Assembly (NCBI RefSeq): GCF_003946165.1
Contig: NZ_RHOI01000011.1
Location: 18,150-82,149 of the forward strand
DNA: 64,000 bases
Source: Lacticaseibacillus baoqingensis
Lineage (GTDB): Bacteria; Bacillota; Bacilli; Lactobacillales; Lactobacillaceae
Direction: 5' to 3'
The number at the start of each line of letters is the position of its first letter. Position 1 is the stretch's first letter. The notes under the pieces were generated by a model. That model made no database searches. It was not told the origin of the DNA and saw nothing but the letters and a program-made list of their open reading frames with translations. The position numbers and the translations under genes were made by a program. Of this stretch, positions 40,035 to 47,462 are shown in pieces.

Positions 40035-42125
40035 TTGATTACATTCACAGACGTTGAGAATAATGAATATCAAGCCCAGTGCGAAATTGAGAAAACCGAT
40101 GCGGTGAATGGCGAGAAATCATTATCCGGTACAATCTATTTTGGCCAAGAAGTTAAGGCGAACATCGCCAAAGGCTGGACGCTCTCTTTTCTTGGTGAGG
40201 AATATGTTGTTGTCACATACACGAAGAATGATAAAGATAATACCGTTGCATTCAGCGCCGTTCAGGCATTATTCTATAAAATGAGTAAGACCGGTTTCTA
40301 CGAGACTTGGAACGGATCTCACTCGTTCACAAGCTATCTTGACGCGCTATTTTCGGGCACTGGTTACACGTATGACAACACAGCATCGGTTGCAGCTTTT
40401 GAGAAACAAGATTGGGGCATGAGTGACCGTCTGTCGTTGTTCAATGACATCATCGATCAAGCAAACGTTGAGTTCTACGTTGATGGTTCAGTGGTTCATG
40501 TCGTGCCAGCAATGGGATCAGATCTATCAACCATTGTTCGGAAGAAGTTCAACCTTGATACAGCAGAAATTCAAACGGATAACACTAATTTTGCCACCTA
40601 TGGACGCGGATATGGCGCATATAGCAACCATGATGACACCACAAGTAAGCGCTTAGAAGTTGAGTACAAGTCACCGCTGTATGATTATTATTATCCCAAG
40701 TTTGGCGCAATTGAAGCCGTTCCGGTTGCTGATGAGCGTTACACGATTGCTGACAACCTGTTGGCCGCTGTGCAAGAAAAAGTAGATAAGAGCTGGGCGA
40801 TCTCGCTCGCCCTTAATCTTGTTGACTTGCAATCTGTTGGCTACAAATACGCGATGGCAAACCCTGGTGACTATATCACGGTAATTGATGAGAACATTAA
40901 CTTTAGTGACAAGGTTCGGATCATTAAAATAACTAGTGATTACGATATTCGCGGCACACGTACCAAAACGGAAGTTGAATGCGGTAGCCTGTCATTCGCT
41001 GAACAGCAGAAGACATCACAATCTACACTATCCAACGTGGCTGCTGGCAAGATCCCAGTTCCCAACGAATGGCTAACGTCGCAAGTGCAGTTGGCTACTA
41101 ACAGCTTGCTTGATGCTAGGACGGAGCTTAGTTTTACTGACCAAGGTATCATTGCGGTTGACAAGTCAGATGCTAATAAAGTTGTGATCCTTAACAGCGC
41201 TGGCGTTGGCGTGTCCACTGACGGTGGCAAGACATTTAAGTCTGCGATTACTGCCGATGGTGTGGTTGCAGATAGGCTATACGGAAATCTGATTGAAGGG
41301 GTAGCCTTTAGGACATCAAACAGTAACGGATTCAATATGACCATCCAACATGGGAGCATTGACTTCTCAGATACCAACGGCACCGCGTATGGTTCTCTTA
41401 GTTCAACCGTTGATGCCGGCACAGGAAATCCGAACGGGGTCGCACTATCAAATGCTCCTGGTAAAATTTTGAGCCTTAACCAGGGTGCTGCTGATGGTAA
41501 AAGTGTGCCTGTTTTTCAAATTACCGCTGAGTCAACGTCAAGCAAACCTGTGTATAATCTGCTTGGGCATCTTAAGAGTCACTTGAAGTTTAACATCGGC
41601 GCAGGCGCCTGGATAATGAATAATGGAAAAATCGAATTCTCGGCTGATGACACAAACAATCAATTCGAAGTTAATCCGAATGGTGCCGCCGTGTTAGGAA
41701 ATTTCACGGTCTATAATGGTACGAAAAACGCCGCACAAATCACGCGTAACGGCATCCGTGCCACGCCAGCATATGAAACTGCTGAAAACTATGTGGGCGA
41801 TATTGGTGAAAACAAGACCGGACAATATAACACCGTGAAAATTGATATTGATCCGCTAGTATATGATATGGTCAACACGGAGATAGGTTATCAAGTCTTC
41901 GTCACACCATACAGTTCGGCACGTGTGTGGGTCTCACAGCGCGCTGACATGAGCTTTGTTGTTGAGTCTGATACACCAAACGCACCATTCGGCTGGGAGC
42001 TCAAAGCCCACCGTCGCGGATATGAAAGTCAGCGTTTGGTGGACACTGGCAAGACTTACGAAGATTTGAAAAAAATGGAGGGATTGATACCAGATGGCAA
42101 TCAGAACGTACAAAGTAACTCTTGA
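40035..42125 (+). CDS. Tail-associated protein (Tal; prophage endopeptidase-tail type)
   Basis: A 696-residue baseplate protein starting at TTG 40035 behind a perfect aggagg. The N-terminal 380 residues correspond to the gp27-like hub domains of Tal (TFTDVENNEYQAQCEIEKTD ... NPGDYITVIDENINFSDKVR). The C-terminal part is beta-rich and carries repeats of a phage fibre-like type (TDQGIIAVDKSDANKVVILN). It should form the trimeric tip of the tail. No catalytic peptidoglycan hydrolase motif was recognised. It overlaps the next gene by 32 bases. Confidence 0.85.
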   Translation: MITFTDVENNEYQAQCEIEKTDAVNGEKSLSGTIYFGQEVKANIAKGWTLSFLGEEYVVVTYTKNDKDNTVAFSAVQALFYKMSKTGFYETWNGSHSFTSYLDALFSGTGYTYDNTASVAAFEKQDWGMSDRLSLFNDIIDQANVEFYVDGSVVHVVPAMGSDLSTIVRKKFNLDTAEIQTDNTNFATYGRGYGAYSNHDDTTSKRLEVEYKSPLYDYYYPKFGAIEAVPVADERYTIADNLLAAVQEKVDKSWAISLALNLVDLQSVGYKYAMANPGDYITVIDENINFSDKVRIIKITSDYDIRGTRTKTEVECGSLSFAEQQKTSQSTLSNVAAGKIPVPNEWLTSQVQLATNSLLDARTELSFTDQGIIAVDKSDANKVVILNSAGVGVSTDGGKTFKSAITADGVVADRLYGNLIEGVAFRTSNSNGFNMTIQHGSIDFSDTNGTAYGSLSSTVDAGTGNPNGVALSNAPGKILSLNQGAADGKSVPVFQITAESTSSKPVYNLLGHLKSHLKFNIGAGAWIMNNGKIEFSADDTNNQFEVNPNGAAVLGNFTVYNGTKNAAQITRNGIRATPAYETAENYVGDIGENKTGQYNTVKIDIDPLVYDMVNTEIGYQVFVTPYSSARVWVSQRADMSFVVESDTPNAPFGWELKAHRRGYESQRLVDTGKTYEDLKKMEGLIPDGNQNVQSNS

Positions 42126-43101
42126 TTCAAAGAACACCATTGCGCCAGAACCTGTATTTTTGCGTCAGGGTGATAAAACGGGTGCCGTGGTGATTGATGC
42201 CACATTGATGGACAACGGTGCCCCTGTCTCTCTTGACGGTCTAACACCAATGTTCAAAGCGAACACTGCTGATGGGCAAGCGGTAATTGCTGATAGTACC
42301 GGATTCACGGTGACTGATTCTGCCAATGGAAAGTTCACCTATCAAGTCCCAAATGCACTATCTTCTGTTCCTGGAAAAATTGCAACAGCCTATTTCAGTT
42401 TCTCTGATTCTTCCGGTTCAGAATCGACGTTTGATGTGGCTTTTGTCGTCAAGATGGCTGTTGACATAACTCAGAAGCAAGCCGAAGACTACATCACAAT
42501 TATTGATGGTACGCTAAAAAGCCTCAGTGACAAAATCGATGCAATGAATAGCGACATTCAGACGATTCTTAATGCATATAATCAGGGAGATTTCTACAAT
42601 AAATCAGAGACTGACAGCAGAGATGCTTCAACGCTTGCTTCCGCAAAAAGTTATGCCGATTTAGGCGATAGTGCAACATTAACCGGAGCTAATAGCTACG
42701 CTGACAACATCAATAACATCCTAACTCAAAAAATAAACGATTTTTCCAAAGTGTACACACGAAAGATTACATCAAGTGACATTATCGATAGTGCAGGCAT
42801 CTCTAATACCGATGGTATTTTTGTTAGAATCGGAAACTGTGTAAGCCTTAGTTTTCACGGCGTCGCTGGTGCGCCTTTGGCTGGGACAGATGCGCAACAA
42901 ATTTTAAATATCCCAAGTGGATACCGTCCGTCGTTTGGCATTGCTGGACAATTTGCCCTTACAATAGCGGAAAGCGTTACCGCCATAAATTCTCAGAGAG
43001 GCTTCATCGGTGGGGAAAATTACACGGTTTACTGGAGAGTCGCACAGGGAAGCGCGTATCTTTCCGGAACTTGGGTTACACTCGATGCCGCCCCATCATA
43101 A
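42094..43101 (+). CDS. BppU-like baseplate / receptor-binding protein
   Basis: A 335-residue protein with an N-terminal BppU-like domain (residues 1-130, with EPVFLRQGDKTGAVVIDATL), a central coiled-coil region (SDKIDAMNSDIQTILNAYNQ) with the FYNKSETD motif of phage fibres, and a C-terminal beta-rich head (NIPSGYRPSFGIAGQFALTI) like those of receptor-binding tips. It probably contributes to host recognition together with the CBM of Dit. Confidence 0.8.
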   Translation: MAIRTYKVTLDSKNTIAPEPVFLRQGDKTGAVVIDATLMDNGAPVSLDGLTPMFKANTADGQAVIADSTGFTVTDSANGKFTYQVPNALSSVPGKIATAYFSFSDSSGSESTFDVAFVVKMAVDITQKQAEDYITIIDGTLKSLSDKIDAMNSDIQTILNAYNQGDFYNKSETDSRDASTLASAKSYADLGDSATLTGANSYADNINNILTQKINDFSKVYTRKITSSDIIDSAGISNTDGIFVRIGNCVSLSFHGVAGAPLAGTDAQQILNIPSGYRPSFGIAGQFALTIAESVTAINSQRGFIGGENYTVYWRVAQGSAYLSGTWVTLDAAPS

Positions 43102-43112
43102 TATTAAAAAAT

Positions 43113-43166
43113 GAGGAGTACAAACGAATTACCGGTAACGACTACGCCGCTGGGGCAAACGCCTAG
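43113..43166 (+). pseudogene. Remnant of an XkdX-like gene
   Basis: In one frame, 43,113-43,166 reads EEYKRITGNDYAAGANA and stops. This is the usual C-terminal signature of XkdX proteins (Y-K-x-I-T-G-x-D-Y). Only about 17 codons remain, with no start codon upstream in that frame. The normal 45-50-residue protein, which sits after the receptor-binding gene, seems to have been deleted. Confidence 0.55.
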
Positions 43167-43192
43167 CGCTTTTTGTGGAAGGAAGTGAGAAA

Positions 43193-43486
43193 GTGACATT
43201 TTTTGGATACACGATTGGTGACTGGGCGGAATTCGTATCGATCGTAGGGGTGGGTGTAAGTGCGGGCAGCTGGCTGTTCAAAAAGATTGCCTTGGATCCG
43301 TTACGCTCTGATATTCAAGTGCTTTCAGAGACAATTAATCGTCAGCTAAAACTGCACGAACAATCGCTGGCAGACTTGAGACAACACTTGAGGACACACG
43401 ATGACGAGCTTGGCAGTCACTCTGTTAGGATTACTCGATTGGAAGAGCATACAGGTATCAAAGGAGATAATGATGATGAAGATTAA
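43193..43486 (+). CDS. Lysis-cassette membrane protein with coiled coil (97 aa)
   Basis: Start GTG 43193 lies behind a ggaaggaagtgag site. One transmembrane segment near the N-terminus (WAEFVSIVGVGVSAGSWLF) is followed by a long amphipathic helix (LSETINRQLKLHEQSLADLR) and a Asp/Glu-rich end. It precedes the holin gene with an 11-base overlap, so it is probably a holin partner of hemolysin XhlA-like design, although the membrane segment is at the other end from classical XhlA. Confidence 0.75.
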   Translation: MTFFGYTIGDWAEFVSIVGVGVSAGSWLFKKIALDPLRSDIQVLSETINRQLKLHEQSLADLRQHLRTHDDELGSHSVRITRLEEHTGIKGDNDDED

Positions 43487-43742
43487 CTGGAAAGTGCGTT
43501 TATTGAGTGTCAAGTTTTGGCTGGCCTTAGTGCCGGCTATTTTATTGCTTGCGCAAGCTGTGGCTGCGCCGTTTGGATACAAGTGGGACTTTGCCAACCT
43601 AGGCACGCAACTGACCGGCATCGTCAATGCGGTATTCGCGGTGCTGTCAATTCTTGGTGTGGTCACCGATCCGACTACTGCCGGCGTGACTGACAGTGCC
43701 CAGGCACTGACTTACACCACACCTAAGAAGGAGGACAAGTAA
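43476..43742 (+). CDS. Holin, phi LC3 family
   Basis: An 88-residue holin starting MKINWKVRLLSVKFWLALVP, the hallmark of the phi LC3 class. It has two membrane segments (about residues 13-33 and 50-66) and a charged C-terminus. ATG 43476 matches the family start; ATG 43470 and 43473 lie in the same frame behind an aaggag site. It makes the pores that allow the endolysin to reach the wall. The stop lies one base before the endolysin start. Confidence 0.92.
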   Translation: MKINWKVRLLSVKFWLALVPAILLLAQAVAAPFGYKWDFANLGTQLTGIVNAVFAVLSILGVVTDPTTAGVTDSAQALTYTTPKKEDK

Positions 43743-43743
43743 A

Positions 43744-44664
43744 ATGGTCTTAAACGGTATTGACATCGCCAGCTATCAATCTGGCATGAACACCGGCACC
43801 ATCAGTGCGGATTTCATCATCTTGAAGGCTACGGAGGGTACCGGCTACATTAACCCGACATGGCGCAGCCAAGCCGATAAGGCTCTGGCGGCGGGCAAGA
43901 AGATTGGCTTCTACCACTTCCAGCGCGGCGGCAATCCGGTAGCAGAGGCTGACTACTTCGTGAAGACGGTCAAGCCGTACATTGGTCGTGCTATTCTCGT
44001 ACTGGACTATGAAGCGTCAGACGCGCCCGGCACCGGTGGTGCTAAGCAGTGGCTCGATCGCGTTTACGCGACTACAGGCGTGCGGCCGCTGATCTACACC
44101 AGTACCAGCTGGGAGAACAGCCGTGACTTCTCTGCCATTGCTGCTGCCAATTATGGCTTATGGATCGCGCAGTATAACAACTACAACGTAGTCAGTGGCT
44201 ACCAGCCCCGAGACCTCTATGGGCACGTAAATCACTGGAAGAATATCGCGATGTTCCAATATACGTCGAGTGGCCGCTTAGGTGGCTGGGGTGGTAACCT
44301 CGACTTTGACGTCTTTTATGGCGATCGCGCCGCGTGGTACCGGTATGCTGCGGTCAACGGCAAAGTGGCGGCACCAGTTGCTAAGCCAGCAGTCACCAAG
44401 GGCGTGCACTTCCGCGTGCCGAACGGCTTTACACCAGAGTCAGGTACATTTGTGAACGGCAACACAGAAATCATGACACGACTGCATACAGCCTCTGTTC
44501 ACGACAAAGAGGGCGGCTACCTGCCGTCACACGGTACATTCGCCTACGACAGCAAAAAGCGGATTGGCGATATCATGTGGGTCCACCACATGTTCGGCGA
44601 CAACGACGTCTACTTGCCGACTGGCGACAAATATGGTGCGTGGGGCACGACTCGCAAGCGGTAA
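43744..44664 (+). CDS. Endolysin: GH25 muramidase with C-terminal wall-binding domain
   Basis: A 306-residue lysozyme. The GH25 domain covers residues 1-200 with GIDIASYQ (D6) and the catalytic LDYEA (D88, E90), plus MFQYTSSG near its end. After an Ala/Pro-rich linker, residues 220-306 form a separate domain (HFRVPNGFTPESGTFVNGNT) with a pattern seen in the SLAP/cell-wall-binding region of Lacticaseibacillus endolysins. It has no signal peptide, so it depends on the holin. It is the last gene of the lytic transcript. Confidence 0.93.
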   Translation: MVLNGIDIASYQSGMNTGTISADFIILKATEGTGYINPTWRSQADKALAAGKKIGFYHFQRGGNPVAEADYFVKTVKPYIGRAILVLDYEASDAPGTGGAKQWLDRVYATTGVRPLIYTSTSWENSRDFSAIAAANYGLWIAQYNNYNVVSGYQPRDLYGHVNHWKNIAMFQYTSSGRLGGWGGNLDFDVFYGDRAAWYRYAAVNGKVAAPVAKPAVTKGVHFRVPNGFTPESGTFVNGNTEIMTRLHTASVHDKEGGYLPSHGTFAYDSKKRIGDIMWVHHMFGDNDVYLPTGDKYGAWGTTRKR

Positions 44665-44695
44665 AGGTCATCAAAACTCATCGTGGCTCATCATT

Positions 44696-44728
44696 GCCTC
44701 ACTCTGCTAACGCGGGGTGGGGCTTTTT
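44696..44728 (+). terminator. Intrinsic terminator of the late operon
   Basis: gcctcactctgc pairs with gcggggtggggc through Watson-Crick and G-U pairs, followed by T5, 30 bases after the endolysin stop. Confidence 0.8.
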
Positions 44729-44739
44729 GTGTGCGGTCC

Positions 44740-44815
44740 AAAATGGGTGAATGAATCATATACGCAAAATGGGTGTTTACTTCAAACACCCAAAGCTGTA
44801 CTATCAATATATAAT
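44740..44815 (+). promoter_or_regulatory. Promoter/operator region of the P63C gene
   Basis: AAAATGGGTG occurs twice in direct orientation (44,740-44,749 and 44,766-44,775). The second copy runs into a perfect hairpin GGGTGTTT/AAACACCC (44,771-44,791). A consensus -10 TATAAT lies at 44,810-44,815 without a recognisable -35. The layout suggests a regulated promoter. Confidence 0.5.
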
Positions 44816-44827
44816 GAAGGATTGGAA

Positions 44828-45754
44828 GTGAACACATTGGGTATTGAAGAAATAGTAAGCTCTGGTCACTTAGAGATTGGTGAAATCAGTTTGTATTGTT
44901 TTGTGACAAAAACTGGCAAAAGGCTTATCACCGCAAGCGATGTTTTTAGGGCAGTTGGCAGAACTCGACGAGGCGAAAGTCGAGTCGAAGGATATCCACC
45001 GTTCATAGGTGCGCGAAATATTGTTCCTTTCATTGATGATGACTTTCGTGGTCTAATGCAGCCGGTTAAATACAGAGCTACTAACGGAAAAATTTCTGAA
45101 GCGTACGATGCGACTGTAATACCGCGTGTAGCAGATCTATACATTGAAGCACACGATCGAGGTGTGTTGTCGCAAGCACAAGAAGCCGTTTATGAACGTT
45201 CATTAGTGATTATTAGGTCTTTGGCAAAAGTCGGAATTGCCGCGTTGGTTGATGAAGCTACCGGTTATCAATATAATCGAGAAGCCCAGGCGCTACAGAA
45301 ATTACTAAGCGCATATATTTCTGAAGACCTGTTAAAATGGCAGGCACATTTCCCGCGAGAATTTTATGAAGAAATATATCGACTGTACGGAATATCTGAT
45401 AAATTTGACCCTATGAATACAAAGCACCCACAATGGATCGGTTCGTTCACAAATAAGTATGTCTACGGAGTATTTCCAAATGAAGTTATGGACGAAATAC
45501 GAAAACGAAATCCTTTAAAAATGTCTGCGAAGAAAGTCGTATATCGCGGGCATAAACACTTTCAGCACTTAACTGAAAGTGTTGGCTTACCACAGTTGGA
45601 CAAGCATCTGTCGAAATTAATAGGTGTAATGATGTTGTCTAATAATATGAATGATTTCAATACCAATTTCGTCAAGGTCTTTGCTAATGAGCTTGAACGT
45701 AAAAGCGTACAGGATGACATAAAAAATGGCTTGGTACCATTGATATTTGATTAA
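44828..45754 (+). CDS. P63C-domain protein, phage accessory (moron) gene
   Basis: A 308-residue protein taken from GTG 44828, which has an aagga element eight bases upstream; the frame is open further upstream through the operator region. The sequence ITASDVFRAVGRTRRGESRV and FPREFYEEIYRLYG ... HPQWIGSFTNKYVYGVFPNE fits the P63C domain, found in phage and bacterial proteins of unknown function, sometimes with KilA-N or BRO parts. It stands alone between the late terminator and attR with its own terminator, and its DNA looks more AT-rich than the neighbouring lysis genes. That is the usual position of lysogenic-conversion or defence genes. Confidence 0.75.
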   Translation: MNTLGIEEIVSSGHLEIGEISLYCFVTKTGKRLITASDVFRAVGRTRRGESRVEGYPPFIGARNIVPFIDDDFRGLMQPVKYRATNGKISEAYDATVIPRVADLYIEAHDRGVLSQAQEAVYERSLVIIRSLAKVGIAALVDEATGYQYNREAQALQKLLSAYISEDLLKWQAHFPREFYEEIYRLYGISDKFDPMNTKHPQWIGSFTNKYVYGVFPNEVMDEIRKRNPLKMSAKKVVYRGHKHFQHLTESVGLPQLDKHLSKLIGVMMLSNNMNDFNTNFVKVFANELERKSVQDDIKNGLVPLIFD

Positions 45755-45767
45755 CACGCGATTAGTT

Positions 45768-45795
45768 CCATTTGCTTCGGCGGGTGGGCCTTTTT
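45768..45795 (+). terminator. Intrinsic terminator of the P63C gene
   Basis: CCATTTGC and GCGGGTGG (with G-T pairs) enclose a TTCG tetraloop and are followed by GCC and T5. Confidence 0.75.
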
Positions 45796-45803
45796 GATTG
45801 CAA

Positions 45804-45832
45804 AAAAATAAGCCCTGCGGCTTATCTTGCAG
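45804..45832 (-). terminator. Terminator of the leftward small-gene pair
   Basis: ATAAGCC and GGCTTAT form a stem with a four-base loop. On the minus strand it is followed by a U-rich tract (seven A on the plus strand). It begins directly after the stop of the 25-codon gene. Confidence 0.75.
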
Positions 45833-45910
45833 TCACGTGAGGCTTGAAATTTTCTTGCGCCATCTTTCTATGTCTTTCAGGCGGTAGGATAACCGGATTG
45901 GCGGATTCAT
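45833..45910 (-). CDS. Tiny DNA-binding-like protein (25 aa)
   Basis: A 25-codon frame beginning MNPPIRLSYRLKDIERWRKK, whose ATG overlaps the stop of the preceding leftward gene (ATGA) and which has a gaggtg site. The pattern P-x-R-L-S-Y-R-x-x-D-I-E-R-W resembles the C-terminal wing and helix of AlpA/excisionase-type helix-turn-helix proteins. It may therefore be a split or shortened relative. The tight terminator immediately after the stop supports it as a real end of transcript. Confidence 0.5.
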   Translation of the reverse strand: MNPPIRLSYRLKDIERWRKKISSLT

Positions 45911-46113
45911 GCTACACACCTCGGGACGCTATTAGATAGTAGGTTTTGTTCGTCTGCCGTCAGCGGGCGACCAATCACGCGCGGCAAATCGTCCATGAGC
46001 TTATCAGGTTCAAGATAACCGATTGTGGATGAGCCAAGGCAAAGTTTCACCCAACCGCAGCGAATAGATGCGCGCTTGATCTGATATTTCCCGATTCTGA
46101 TTGGTAGCTTCAT
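45907..46113 (-). CDS. Small leftward phage protein near attR (68 aa)
   Basis: A 68-residue basic protein (MKLPIRIGKYQIKRASIRCG at the start) of unknown family. ATG 46113 has a strong gaggtgatc site; a start at 46146 has none. A consensus promoter precedes it, and the 25-codon gene and a terminator follow, so the two form a complete mini-operon opposed to the late genes. It is likely expressed from the lysogen. Confidence 0.65.
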   Translation of the reverse strand: MKLPIRIGKYQIKRASIRCGWVKLCLGSSTIGYLEPDKLMDDLPRVIGRPLTADEQNLLSNSVPRCVA

Positions 46114-46131
46114 CTTGATCACCTCGAAGTA

Positions 46132-46160
46132 ATTATACAAACACACGTTTGCAAAATCAA
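46132..46160 (-). promoter_or_regulatory. Promoter with an operator-like palindrome for the leftward pair
   Basis: On the minus strand TTGATT and TATAAT are separated by 17 bases. The spacer contains the inverted repeat CAAAC-acac-GTTTG (46,138-46,151), where a repressor could bind. Confidence 0.7.
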
Positions 46161-46240
46161 AATGAAAGCGTAACTTTCAGCATAATGCGGGACTGATTCG
46201 GTACAACGGGCTCTGGACGTTGATATGCCGCGGAAGCGAA

Positions 46241-46255
46241 CTTCTTACCCGCAGC
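46241..46255 (+). other. attR core (15 bp)
   Basis: This is an exact copy of the attL core cttcttacccgcagc. The sequence to its right, including a strong terminator six bases away, is what followed tRNA-Leu before integration. Confidence 0.9.
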
Positions 46256-46260
46256 AAATA

Positions 46261-46297
46261 AGCCCCTCAGCCATAATGGTTGAGGGGCTCTTTTTTT
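46261..46297 (+). terminator. Original host terminator of tRNA-Leu, displaced by the prophage
   Basis: A 12-pair hairpin AGCCCCTCAGCC with GGTTGAGGGGCT is followed by T7. Removing the prophage would place it about 30 bases after the tRNA. The ribosome binding site of the next gene begins immediately after the T tract. Confidence 0.85.
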
Positions 46298-46309
46298 GGA
46301 GGAAAAGCG

Positions 46310-47182
46310 ATGCCTGAAAAACACCTAGTGGGCCATTTAGCGGCCAGCTTATGCGTCTTGATCTGGGGAACGACTTTCATTGCCACGAAGGTGCTCTTAC
46401 GCAACTTTGGGCCGGTGGAGATCTTGTTGACGCGCTTTGTGATCGGTTATGTGGCCTTGTTTTTGATGCGGCCAGGGCGGGTAAAAGTCGCGCGGCGGCA
46501 ACAAGAATGGTGGTTCGTAGGCGCTGGATTCAGTGGGATCACGCTGTATTATTTACTGGAAAACATTGCCTTAGCCAATACGACGGCTAGCAATGTTGGA
46601 ATCATCGTCACGATTTCACCATTTTTTACGGCGGTATTGGCACGTTGGTGGTTGCATGCGCCGAAGCCCAGCCGGTCGTTTTATTGGGGATTTGTTGTGG
46701 CGATCAGCGGGGTGATCTTGATCAGCTATCGCAGTGGTGCCGCGGTTGGCAATTGGCGTGGGGATGCTTTGGCCGTATTAGCAGCAGGTGCTTGGGCGAT
46801 CTATTCGCTGTTGATCACCAAAATCGGCGGATTGAATTTAGATCTGATCCAAGCCACGCGGCACGCATTTTTTTATGGGATCTTGTTCATGGTGCCGCTG
46901 GCAGGGGTGTTTGGGTTTCATGTGGTGCCGGCTCAGCTGTTGCAACTGCCGATTCTGGCAAATTTCTTATACTTAGGGATCGGTGCTTGCGCCATTTGTT
47001 TTGTTGCGTGGAATCTTGCGGTTAAGCGTCTTGGCACAGTACGCAGCAGCGTGTATCTCTATTTGGTCCCGGTAATCACGCTGTTTTTTTCGGTGTGGTT
47101 GTTGCATGAGCCGTTGACGCCGATCATCTTATTGGGGGCGGCATTAACGTTGATTGGCTTGTGGCTTTCAGGAAAAAATTAA
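46310..47182 (+). CDS. EamA/DMT-superfamily transporter
   Basis: A 290-residue protein with ten hydrophobic segments in two EamA repeats. The first begins LAASLCVLIWGTTFIATKVL, with the W-G-x-x-F/T motif typical of the first helix. The second repeat begins near residue 153. Start ATG 46310 follows a tggagg site overlapping the end of the terminator. Members export amino acids, metabolites or drugs; the substrate here is unknown. No promoter was found between the tRNA terminator and the gene, so before phage entry it may have been read through from the tRNA. Confidence 0.9.
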   Translation: MPEKHLVGHLAASLCVLIWGTTFIATKVLLRNFGPVEILLTRFVIGYVALFLMRPGRVKVARRQQEWWFVGAGFSGITLYYLLENIALANTTASNVGIIVTISPFFTAVLARWWLHAPKPSRSFYWGFVVAISGVILISYRSGAAVGNWRGDALAVLAAGAWAIYSLLITKIGGLNLDLIQATRHAFFYGILFMVPLAGVFGFHVVPAQLLQLPILANFLYLGIGACAICFVAWNLAVKRLGTVRSSVYLYLVPVITLFFSVWLLHEPLTPIILLGAALTLIGLWLSGKN

Positions 47183-47388
47183 CGTTGCCGTTAACCGTGC
47201 AAAAAACCACTCACAGCGCATGGCGTGAGTGGCTTGGGGTCATAGCATTTGTTCTGGGGGAACGTATCTATGACGTAAAAAGGAGCAGCAGTCTTTCAAC
47301 TGCGCAATTTAATTATAAGCGACGATTAAGCCGATTGGTCGTCAAAAAATATAAACCACGGCTTACAAAGCTGCGGCCAACATTTAAA

Positions 47389-47447
47389 ATCGCCACTTGT
47401 CCTTGAGCATCTTGATCAATGCAAAAGGACAGGTGGCGATTATTTTT
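47389..47447. terminator. Bidirectional terminator between converging genes
   Basis: A long stem (aatcgccacttgtcctt with aaaaggacaggtggcgat) has T-rich flanks on both strands. It serves the DMT permease and the leftward coiled-coil gene. A second hairpin without a T tract (ccactcac/gtgagtgg) lies at about 47,205-47,231. Confidence 0.7.
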
Positions 47448-47462
47448 GCGGCGTAAACGAGC

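Larger units (their letters stand above)
11420..46255. mobile_element. Complete-looking siphovirus prophage (about 34.8 kb) in tRNA-Leu
   Basis: It is bounded by identical 15-bp cores and contains, in order: integrase; membrane protein and CI (leftward); Cro, antirepressor, recombination and replication genes; SSB; late regulator; terminase; portal; head; neck; tail; baseplate; holin; endolysin; and accessory genes. Gene order and products resemble temperate siphoviruses of Lacticaseibacillus (A2, J-1, PL-1 type), with an SPP1-like head module. All essential modules are present without disruption. The only broken genes noticed are one DUF1642 paralogue and a remnant of an XkdX-like gene, so it may still be inducible. 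Confidence 0.95.
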
